Below, one piece after another: positions 6,114 to 11,030 of a stretch of DNA of 11,030 nucleotides. How positions within the stretch are numbered: position 1 is the stretch's first letter; every line of letters starts with the position of its first letter. The position numbers and the translations under genes are program-made. The notes below the pieces were generated by a model, which was not told the DNA's origin, searched no databases, and saw nothing but the letters and a program-made list of their open reading frames with translations. The DNA lies in the NCBI GenBank assembly GCA_018812395.1, contig JAHJDS010000486.1:1-11030 (forward strand), read 5' to 3'. This stretch comes from Pseudomonadota bacterium (GTDB lineage: Bacteria; Desulfobacterota; Desulfarculia; Desulfarculales; JAHJDS01).

Positions 6114-8624
6114 GTGGCCGTGGCCGGCAATCACACCGCCCCGGACAGTTTTGAAGGATTGAGCGTCGACCAGACCCTCGATCGCCTGGGCAGCGCCGTT
6201 CACGGCCTGAGCCAGGCCGAGGCCGAGAGCCGCCTGGCCCAATTCGGCCCGAACACCGTCACTGAAAAGCAAGAGAGCGTCCTCCTCAAGTTCCTTGGTT
6301 ACTTCTGGGGACCCATCCCCTGGATGATCGAGGCGGCGGCGGTGTTGTCCGGGATCGTGGGGCACTGGGCCGACCTGGTCATCGTCCTGATCATGCTGCT
6401 GTTCAACGCGATCATCGGTTTCTGGCAGGAGCGGCAGGCGGCCAACGCCCTCGAGACCCTCAAAAAGGAACTGGCCCTCTCGGCCCGGGTGGTCCGGGAC
6501 AATGACTGGCGTCAGATAGACGCCGCCGACCTGGTCCCGGGCGACGTCATTCGCGTCCGGGCCGGCGACGTCATTCCGGCCGACGCCCGGGTGTTCGGCC
6601 AAGACTTCCTGAGCGTGGACCAGTCGGCCCTGACGGGCGAATCCCTGCCGGTGACCAAACAGGAGGGGGACGATATCTACGCCGGGGCCGTGGCCAAGCA
6701 GGGCGAGATGGAGGCGGTGGTCGTCAAGACCGGCATGGACACCAAATTCGCCCGGACGGCCCGGCTGGTGGCCACCGCCGGGCGGGTGTCCCACTTTCAA
6801 AAGGCGGTCCTGACCATCAGCGATTACCTGATCTTCCTCAGCCTGGGCCTGGCCGCGGCCCTGGTCCTGACCCAGTTGCTCCGCGGGGATTCGTTCTTCA
6901 CCATCTTCCAGTTCGTGCTCATTCTGGTCGTGGCCGCCATCCCGGCGGCCATGCCGGCGGTCCTGTCGGTGACCATGGCCCTGGGCGCGGTGGCCCTGTC
7001 CCGGCGCAAGGCCATCGTCTCCCGGCTGGAGTCCATCGAGGAGATCGCCGGCATCGACCTGCTTTGCTCGGACAAGACCGGCACCCTGACCCAGAACCAG
7101 CTGACCCTCGGCCGGCCGGTGGTCTTCGCGGCCGACGACGACCAGGACCTGATTCTGGCCGCCGCCCTGGCCTCCAACGTCGCCAATCGGGACGCCATCG
7201 ACCTGGCCGTGGTCGGCGCCCTGACCGACCAAAAGGGACTGGACGATTACCGGCCGGCGAAATTCGTGCCGTTCGATCCGGTCCACAAACGGACGGAGGC
7301 CACGCTCACCGACCGGGACGGCCGCGAATTCCAGGTGTCCAAGGGCGCCCCCCAGGTCATCATGGACCTGTGCGGGCTCGATGACGAGGGGCGGAGCCGG
7401 GCCCGGTCCAGGATCGATGATTTCGCGGCCCGGGGTAACCGGGCCCTGGGGGTGGCCCGCCGCCGGCTCCCGGACGGGGCATGGCTTTTCCTGGGTCTGC
7501 TGCCCTTGTACGATCCGCCCCGGGAGGACTCGGCCTCGACCATCAGGCGGGCCGCCGAGCACGGCATCGACGTCAAGATGGTCACCGGCGACAACGCCGC
7601 CATCGCCCGGGAGATCTCGGGGCAACTGGGCCTCAAGACCAACGTCCTGTCCGCCGAGCAGGTCTTTTCCCGGGAGGAAGACCCCGGGAACCCGAGCCCG
7701 GCCACGGCCGAGAAGATCGAACGGGCCGAGGGCTTCGCCCAGGTCTGGCCCGAACACAAGTACGGTATCGTCAAGGTCCTCCAGAAACGCGGCCATTACG
7801 TGGCCATGACCGGCGACGGCGTCAATGACGCCCCGGCCCTCAAGCAGGCCGACGTGGGCATCGCCGTGTCCGGGGCGACCGACGCCGCCCGAGCCGCCGC
7901 GGACCTGATCCTGACCGCGCCGGGACTGTCGGTCATCATCCAGGCCGTGGAACAGGCCCGGCGGATCTTCGAACGGATGAACACCTACGCCGTCTACCGG
8001 ATCACCGAGACGATCCGGATCATGTTCTTCGTGGCCCTGGCCATGGCCGTCTTCAACTTCTACCCGATCAACACCATCCTGATCATCCTCCTGGCCCTGT
8101 TAAATGACTTGCCGATCCTGACCATCGCCTACGACAGGACCTGGCTCGACCCCCGGCCGGTGCGCTGGAACATGCGGCGGGTGCTGACGGTCTCGACGGT
8201 GCTGGGGCTGATCGGCGTCGTCGAGACCTTCGGTCTGCTGCTGATCGCGAAATTCCTGCTCGATCTGTCCCTGGGTCAGCTGCAGTCGTTCATTTACCTC
8301 AAGCTGGCCGTGGCCGGTCATTTCACCCTGTTCATCGTGCGGTCCCGGGGCCCCTTCTGGCAACGGCCCTTTCCGGCGCCGGTGCTGGTGCTGGCCGTGC
8401 TGGGCACCCAGACCGCGGCGGCCCTGATCGTCGGTTTCGGCCTGATCGTCGCGGCCATCCCCTGGTCCCTGGTGGGGCTGGTGTGGGCCTACTGCCTGGC
8501 CTGGGTCCTCATCGAGGACTGGGCCAAGATCCAGGTCCTTCGCCACCTGGAGCTGCGGGGCGAGCGGCACCGCCGTTTTTTGGACCGGCTGCAACGGGCC
8601 CTGCATCCCCATGCCTCCCCCTGA
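6114..8624 (+). CDS. P3A-type plasma-membrane H+-transporting ATPase
   Basis: An 836-residue P-type ATPase that would use ATP hydrolysis to export protons across the inner membrane. In order: an N-terminal cation-ATPase domain (about 15-80) leading into M1 with GPIPWMIEAAAVLSG, a P3A signature; actuator-domain TGES at 174-177; PAAMPAVL in M4; the phosphorylated Asp320 in DKTGTLT; KGAP at 410-413 for nucleotide binding; and TGDGVNDAP at 566-574. Asp665 in the M6 motif ALLNDLPILTIAYD corresponds to the proton-binding Asp of plant H+-ATPases (Asp684 of AHA2). The plant and fungal C-terminal autoinhibitory domain is absent, as is usual in bacterial members. I chose GTG at 6114 because no other start lies between it and the in-frame stop at 6066 and the similarity begins directly after it; TTG at 6159 is a less likely alternative. 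Ion specificity is inferred from family motifs. Confidence 0.93.
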   Translation: MAVAGNHTAPDSFEGLSVDQTLDRLGSAVHGLSQAEAESRLAQFGPNTVTEKQESVLLKFLGYFWGPIPWMIEAAAVLSGIVGHWADLVIVLIMLLFNAIIGFWQERQAANALETLKKELALSARVVRDNDWRQIDAADLVPGDVIRVRAGDVIPADARVFGQDFLSVDQSALTGESLPVTKQEGDDIYAGAVAKQGEMEAVVVKTGMDTKFARTARLVATAGRVSHFQKAVLTISDYLIFLSLGLAAALVLTQLLRGDSFFTIFQFVLILVVAAIPAAMPAVLSVTMALGAVALSRRKAIVSRLESIEEIAGIDLLCSDKTGTLTQNQLTLGRPVVFAADDDQDLILAAALASNVANRDAIDLAVVGALTDQKGLDDYRPAKFVPFDPVHKRTEATLTDRDGREFQVSKGAPQVIMDLCGLDDEGRSRARSRIDDFAARGNRALGVARRRLPDGAWLFLGLLPLYDPPREDSASTIRRAAEHGIDVKMVTGDNAAIAREISGQLGLKTNVLSAEQVFSREEDPGNPSPATAEKIERAEGFAQVWPEHKYGIVKVLQKRGHYVAMTGDGVNDAPALKQADVGIAVSGATDAARAAADLILTAPGLSVIIQAVEQARRIFERMNTYAVYRITETIRIMFFVALAMAVFNFYPINTILIILLALLNDLPILTIAYDRTWLDPRPVRWNMRRVLTVSTVLGLIGVVETFGLLLIAKFLLDLSLGQLQSFIYLKLAVAGHFTLFIVRSRGPFWQRPFPAPVLVLAVLGTQTAAALIVGFGLIVAAIPWSLVGLVWAYCLAWVLIEDWAKIQVLRHLELRGERHRRFLDRLQRALHPHASP

Positions 8625-8628
8625 TAGC

Positions 8629-8641
8629 CGTCGGGGCGACG
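8629..8641 (+). terminator. Short GC hairpin after the ATPase gene (weak candidate)
   Basis: CGTCG (8629-8633) pairs with CGACG (8637-8641) around a GGG loop, 4 nt after the ATPase stop. No T-tract follows, so the terminator reading is weak. Confidence 0.25.
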
Positions 8642-8700
8642 CCGGCGGGTCTCGGCCCTCAATCCGGTCGGCGGACCCCCCGGGGGCCGGTTCAACGGGC

Positions 8701-8729
8701 TTGCCTGACGGGGGCGAAAATGGTTTACT
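8701..8729 (+). promoter_or_regulatory. Candidate sigma-70 promoter for the kinase-like gene
   Basis: TTGCCT (8701-8706, 4/6 to the -35 consensus) lies 17 nt before TTTACT (8724-8729, 4/6 to the -10 consensus), which is preceded by TGG so that TG sits in the extended -10 position. TCTAAT at 8738-8743 is a second -10 candidate without a matching -35. This would leave a leader of roughly 70 nt before the ATG at 8809. Confidence 0.4.
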
Positions 8730-8748
8730 GGAGACTCTCTAATCCAGT
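8727..8748 (+). promoter_or_regulatory. Inverted repeat over the candidate -10 (possible operator)
   Basis: ACTGGA (8727-8732) and TCCAGT (8743-8748) form a perfect 6-bp inverted repeat with a 10-nt centre. It overlaps one proposed -10 and contains the other. Half-site spacing of about 16 nt centre to centre is unremarkable for a dimeric repressor but not specific to one. Confidence 0.3.
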
Positions 8749-8761
8749 GGTCTACTCTGAG

Positions 8762-8793
8762 CCGGGGGTTTCCCCGGGCAACAATCTTTTTTT
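8762..8793 (+). terminator. Leader hairpin plus T-run before the kinase-like gene
   Basis: CCGGGG (8762-8767) pairs with CCCCGG (8772-8777) around GTTT. A run of seven T follows at 8787-8793, 9 nt beyond the stem, further than in a good intrinsic terminator. If the upstream promoter is real, this could act as an attenuator in the leader; otherwise it may partly terminate read-through from the ATPase gene. Confidence 0.35.
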
Positions 8794-8808
8794 GGCGGAG
8801 GGTCGCCG

Positions 8809-9618
8809 ATGTCCATCATCACCATTTCTCGAGGGTCCTACAGCAAGGGCAAAGAGATCGCGGAAAAGGTGGCGCACAAACTTGGCTATGAATGCGTCTC
8901 CCGAGACATCCTGCTGGAGGCCTCGGATCACTTCAACATCTCGGAGGTGAAACTGGTTCGGGCGCTGCACGACGCGCCGTCGGTCCTGGAGCGATTCACC
9001 TACGGCAAGGAGAGATACCTCGCCTTTATCGAAGCGGCCTTTATGGAGCACGTCCAAAAAGACAACGTCGTCTACCACGGCCTGGCCGGCCACTTCTTCC
9101 TCAAGGGCGTCGGCCACGTCCTGAAGGTCCGGATCATCTCCGATCTGGAGGACCGGGTCAGGCTGGAAATGGAGCGCGAGGGAATCTCGGAAGACAAGGC
9201 CCGGCACGTCATCACCAAGGACGACTATGAGCGGCGGCAGTGGGCCCGGACCGTTTACGGCATCGACACGTCCGACTCCAGTCTCTACGACCTGGTGATA
9301 CACATCCGCAAGATAACCGTCGACGAGGCCGTGGACCTCATCTGCAACACCGTGGGGCTGGCCCATTTCCAGGCCACGTCCCAGTCGCAAAAGGCCCTGG
9401 ACGACCTGGTGCTGGCCGCCCGGGCCAAGGTCGCCATCGTCGAACAATGGCCCAACGTCAAGGTCACCGCCCAGGACGGCACGGTCTACGTCAACACCGA
9501 GGTCCCGCTCGAGCAGGAGGCCGAGGTCCTCGACCGCATTTCCGCCGCGGCCCGAAAGGTCGAGGGCGTCGAGGACGTCAGGATTTCGACGCACCCCGTC
9601 TTCCCCGGCGGGGGCTAG
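8809..9618 (+). CDS. Cytidylate-kinase-like protein with C-terminal BON-like domain
   Basis: A 269-residue protein with ATG 5 nt after GGAGGGT (8797-8803). Residues 1 to about 185 resemble the cytidylate-kinase-like family: an ITISRGSYSKGKEIAEKVA start, DILLEAS, then a central kinase core with YHGLAGHFFLKG and arginine-rich DLEDRVRLEMEREG. The P-loop reads G9-SYSK-G14-K15-E16, close to Walker A but with Glu instead of Ser/Thr at the end. Residues about 195-266 look like a BON domain (KVAIVEQWPNVKV, DGTVYVNTEV, then a KVEGVEDVRI strand), which in other proteins binds membranes or ligands. No signal peptide or membrane segment is seen, so it is probably cytoplasmic. It may phosphorylate a nucleotide or small molecule, but a canonical role in pyrimidine metabolism is doubtful given the altered loop and the fused domain. 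The next gene starts 35 nt downstream and may be co-transcribed. Confidence 0.82.
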   Translation: MSIITISRGSYSKGKEIAEKVAHKLGYECVSRDILLEASDHFNISEVKLVRALHDAPSVLERFTYGKERYLAFIEAAFMEHVQKDNVVYHGLAGHFFLKGVGHVLKVRIISDLEDRVRLEMEREGISEDKARHVITKDDYERRQWARTVYGIDTSDSSLYDLVIHIRKITVDEAVDLICNTVGLAHFQATSQSQKALDDLVLAARAKVAIVEQWPNVKVTAQDGTVYVNTEVPLEQEAEVLDRISAAARKVEGVEDVRISTHPVFPGGG

Positions 9619-9653
9619 GCCCGGCGGACACGCCCCGCGATCGAGGGAGAGTG

Positions 9654-10097
9654 ATGAACATCGAGGTGATCAGGCAGATCCTGGAGACGACCGTCCCGTT
9701 CATCCACCGGTCCGGGCTCAAGGTCCTGGACGTCGGGCGGGGCCACGTCAAGCTGCGGATGCCCTTCGAGGGCAACGGCAACCACATCGGGACCATGTAC
9801 GCCGGGGCGCTGTTCACCCTGGCCGAGGTCCCGGGCGGGGGCGTTTTCGTGACCGGCTTTGACGTGGGCAAATTCTACCCCGTGCTCAAGGACCAGTACA
9901 TTCGCTATCGCCGCCCGGCCCGGACGGACGTGACCGTCGAGGTGACTTTGTCCGAGGAGGAGATCGCCCGGATCACGGCCGAGGCGGAAGAGGCGGGCAA
10001 GTCCGAGTTCGTCCTCGAGGCCGAACTCATTGACGCCACCGGCGAGGTGGTGGCCGAGAGCCGCCAGACCCTCCAAATCAGGAAGCACGGCATGTAG
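9654..10097 (+). CDS. Hotdog-fold thioesterase-like protein (PaaI/DUF4442 type)
   Basis: A 147-residue protein. The frame is open far upstream, but ATG 9654 is chosen because GAGGGAGAG at 9643-9651 is a good ribosome-binding site, the preceding gene ends at 9618, and the length fits a single hotdog domain; GTG 9651 is a one-codon alternative. The central helix region NHIGTMYAGALFTLAEVPGG (about residues 42-61) matches the hotdog helix in which PaaI and DUF4442 proteins carry their active-site Asn, Gly and Glu. Strands follow, including KDQYIRYRRPAR and ELIDATGEVVAES. Expected activity is hydrolysis of an acyl-CoA thioester in the cytoplasm; substrate unknown. It is the last GC-rich gene of the window and may be co-transcribed with the kinase-like gene. 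The fold is confident, catalysis less so. Confidence 0.85.
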   Translation: MNIEVIRQILETTVPFIHRSGLKVLDVGRGHVKLRMPFEGNGNHIGTMYAGALFTLAEVPGGGVFVTGFDVGKFYPVLKDQYIRYRRPARTDVTVEVTLSEEEIARITAEAEEAGKSEFVLEAELIDATGEVVAESRQTLQIRKHGM

Positions 10098-10155
10098 TGA
10101 CCACTGGTTTTGTAGAGATGGAATGTTATTGGGCCACTATGTTGACTTTTCAAGA

Positions 10156-10180
10156 GGGGGGTGGGGGTCAAGGGAGGGGG
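10156..10180 (+). other. G-quadruplex-forming motif
   Basis: Four G-runs of 6, 5, 3 and 5 bases (10156-10161, 10163-10167, 10172-10174, 10176-10180) are separated by loops of 1, 4 and 1 nt, which meets the standard G3+N1-7 definition on the + strand. TTGAC (10142-10146) and GTCAA (10167-10171) form a competing inverted repeat across it. It begins 59 nt after the thioesterase gene. Confidence 0.6.
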
Positions 10181-10192
10181 TACATACCTCCA

Positions 10193-10206
10193 CCTGACGG
10201 ATCAGG
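10193..10206 (+). other. Hairpin downstream of the thioesterase gene
   Basis: CCTGA (10193-10197) and TCAGG (10202-10206) pair around a CGGA loop. An overlapping ACCTG/CAGGT pairing (10192-10196 with 10210-10214) is an alternative. No T-tract follows, so it is not a clear terminator. Confidence 0.4.
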
Positions 10207-10293
10207 CGGCAGGTTAATCAATGGCAAAGAGTAAATCTTCACAGATGCCTCCAAAGTTCCTTTTCTTTTGACCTATCACCATTGGCCCGTGCT

Positions 10294-10307
10294 AGGCTGG
10301 CCAGCCT
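10294..10307. repeat. 14-bp perfect palindrome
   Basis: AGGCTGGCCAGCCT is self-complementary over its full length. It is nested inside CACCAT (10277-10282) and ATGGTG (10309-10314), and GCCCG (10285-10289) can alternatively pair with CGGGC (10315-10319). It could be a protein-binding site or the tip of a stem. Confidence 0.55.
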
Positions 10308-10412
10308 GATGGTGCGGGCGGTAGTGCCAATAAGTGGGTTGGAGTGTGTTCGTCGGAAAAACCTTGAAATTTGAGACTGACTGTGCAAAAATTTTTTAAA
10401 CTTGGGAGGTTA

Positions 10413-10427
10413 CGCTGAGCAGCAGCG
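10413..10427. repeat. Inverted repeat CGCTG/CAGCG
   Basis: CGCTG (10413-10417) and CAGCG (10423-10427) pair around a 5-nt AGCAG loop. It is one of several hairpins in this gene-free stretch. Confidence 0.4.
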
Positions 10428-10446
10428 AAACTTAAGGGCAAACGGC

Positions 10447-10477
10447 CGGAGAATCTCCTTAACAAGGAGGAAATCCG
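10447..10477. repeat. Two-part stem with symmetric internal loop
   Basis: CTCCTT (10455-10460) pairs with AAGGAG (10464-10469) around an AAC loop, with a T-G pair below it. CGGA (10447-10450) and TCCG (10474-10477) extend the stem across a 3x3 internal loop (GAA opposite AAA). The regular shape suggests folded RNA or a REP-like element. Confidence 0.5.
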
Positions 10478-10520
10478 ATTGTGTCTCGGGGACTGCGGCA
10501 TAATTCCGGTTCAAATGGGG

Positions 10521-10586
10521 GGCAGGCATGGAAATCTCGGTCTTGCTGGCTAAAATGCTTTAAAATCTTGGCTAAGGCTGCCTGCC
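10521..10586. repeat. 8-bp perfect inverted repeat enclosing 50 nt
   Basis: GGCAGGCA (10521-10528) and TGCCTGCC (10579-10586) are perfect complements. The enclosed 50 nt contain GGCTAA twice (10548-10553 and 10570-10575). The arms could close a long stem-loop or be the ends of a small element. Confidence 0.45.
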
Positions 10587-10600
10587 GCTCATTGGCCACG

Positions 10601-10627
10601 TTGGCAATTTTCTTTGCGCAATTTAAT
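10601..10627 (+). promoter_or_regulatory. Candidate promoter for the AT-rich membrane-protein gene
   Basis: TTGGCA (10601-10606, 5/6 to the -35 consensus) and TTTAAT (10622-10627, 5/6 to the -10 consensus) are separated by 15 nt, which is shorter than ideal. Transcription would start close to 10634, just before the GGGAGG ribosome-binding site at 10636-10641. Confidence 0.35.
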
Positions 10628-10645
10628 GCTAATTAGGGAGGCATC

Positions 10646-11030
10646 ATGACTCCACTATCAATCGCTTGCATAATCCTTGGATGTTATTATGCAGGTATAA
10701 GGTTTCCACTGGCTATTGCGCCGAATACAACAGTCAAAATGTTGAAAGTATTTTGGGGATCAGAAACAAGCACACGCATTTTTGGCATAGCATGGCTTAT
10801 TCCCTGGATAATTGCTGTTTATTTTTCTTTTCAATCAGATATTAGAGTATCTTGGGTGATTTCAATTTGGGGAATAATAGGAACTGTATTCTCTCTCTAT
10901 ATCATTATTTTTGCGTCTAAATATAGTCAACGAATGAAAATCCGAATAGAAAATATTACTCCTGGAATTCGAGTATTTGCATTATTGACCGCTTTTGCAG
11001 GTGTATTTCTAATTTACTTAGGGATAAGAG
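10646..11030 (+). CDS. AT-rich multi-spanning membrane protein, 3' end outside window
   Basis: The frame is open from ATG 10646 to the end of the window: 128 complete codons and no stop. GGGAGG at 10636-10641 lies 4 nt upstream of the ATG. The translation is strongly hydrophobic, with four likely membrane segments at about 4-24, 45-62, 67-90 and 108-127. Between the third and fourth is a basic and polar loop (SKYSQRMKIRIENITPG), which should lie in the cytoplasm. I do not recognise the family; short hypothetical membrane proteins of this kind are common and no catalytic motif is visible. Codon use is A/T-rich at third positions, with AGA, ATA and TTA codons, entirely unlike the GC-rich genes before 10,100. 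This suggests recent acquisition. The gene lies after the inverted-repeat stretch and is probably transcribed from its own promoter. Confidence 0.72.
   Translation, partial: MTPLSIACIILGCYYAGIRFPLAIAPNTTVKMLKVFWGSETSTRIFGIAWLIPWIIAVYFSFQSDIRVSWVISIWGIIGTVFSLYIIIFASKYSQRMKIRIENITPGIRVFALLTAFAGVFLIYLGIR

Larger units (their letters stand above)
10098..10645. other. 548-bp stretch of changed composition with no supported gene
   Basis: Composition falls sharply from the GC-rich genes to a mixed, G-run and A/T-run sequence. No frame on either strand has a credible start, ribosome-binding site and protein-like content. The stretch carries a G-quadruplex motif and several perfect inverted repeats, listed separately. 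No tRNA, CRISPR repeats or insertion-sequence ends could be recognised. It may be remnant mobile DNA, a structured RNA region, or the edge of a genomic island. Confidence 0.6.

Noticed and set aside
6105..7796. Long open frame of 563 codons on the minus strand, opposite the ATPase gene
   Set aside because: The + strand carries all P-type ATPase motifs; the minus frame is a compositional shadow without recognisable protein features.
9240..9653. Upstream in-frame extension of the thioesterase-like gene
   Set aside because: The extension overlaps the kinase-like gene out of frame and is Arg/Gly/Pro-rich; the ribosome-binding site and hotdog domain support the ATG at 9654.
10345..10416. Possible transposase C-terminal remnant on the + strand ending NLRLTVQKFFKLGRLR
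   Set aside because: Only about 16 residues follow an in-frame stop; too short to assign to any transposase family without a database search.
10292..10501. Minus-strand open frame of 69 codons in the gene-free stretch
   Set aside because: No convincing ribosome-binding site, no neighbour-like codon use and no recognisable domain; it runs across the inverted repeats.
10508..10516. GGTTCAAAT resembling a tRNA T-loop
   Set aside because: The flanks do not form a T-stem, and no acceptor, D or anticodon arms could be placed around it.
10098..10645. CRISPR array, tmRNA or group II intron
   Set aside because: No regularly spaced direct repeats, no tmRNA-like acceptor/tag features and no intron domain V were seen; the repeats present are inverted and all different.

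Overview
The window is high-GC bacterial DNA (GC well above 60 % by eye, with G/C at most third codon positions) up to about position 10,100. It then changes abruptly to intermediate and finally AT-rich sequence. The gene families (an HMG-CoA-synthase-like/DUF35 protein fused to an MFE-2-type dehydrogenase and SCP2 domain, an SCPx-type thiolase, a P3A proton ATPase, a cytidylate-kinase-like protein) best suit a Desulfobacterota/deltaproteobacterial anaerobe. That assignment rests on family recognition, not on a marker gene. All recognisable genes lie on the + strand.

Layout: (1) 1-5583 is an acyl-CoA metabolism cluster. It holds the 3' end of an SDR-SCP2 gene cut by the window edge; a 909-residue four-module protein (HMG-CoA-synthase-like, DUF35 zinc ribbon/OB, SDR dehydrogenase, SCP2); an SCPx-type thiolase; a 117-residue protein of unknown function; and a 109-residue acyl-CoA dehydrogenase remnant that keeps only the two ends of the family. 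The spacings (24, 53, 61 and 3 nt) suggest one transcription unit starting upstream of the window. (2) 5584-8624 holds a small DUF202 membrane protein and a P3A-type H+-ATPase behind a perfect extended -10 promoter. (3) 8625-10097 holds a cytidylate-kinase-like/BON protein and a hotdog thioesterase-like protein. (4) 10098-11030 is compositionally foreign: about 550 bp without a supported gene but rich in inverted repeats and carrying a G-quadruplex motif, then an AT-rich membrane-protein gene that runs off the window.

The most interesting part is the first cluster. The HMG-CoA-synthase-like domain appears to have lost all three catalytic residues (Glu, Cys and His replaced by Thr77, Leu109 and Pro232 in a by-eye alignment) but keeps its DUF35 partner domain and sits beside a thiolase whose catalytic residues are intact. 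This recalls the archaeal thiolase/DUF35/HMG-CoA synthase complex and the Ltp2/ChsH2-type aldolases, here with a dehydrogenase and an SCP2 lipid/acyl-CoA carrier domain attached. An acyl-CoA-handling multi-enzyme assembly is a reasonable inference; its substrate cannot be read from the sequence. The preceding gene is a tandem paralogue whose last 162 coding bases are nearly identical to those of the fusion gene, which points to recent duplication or gene conversion.
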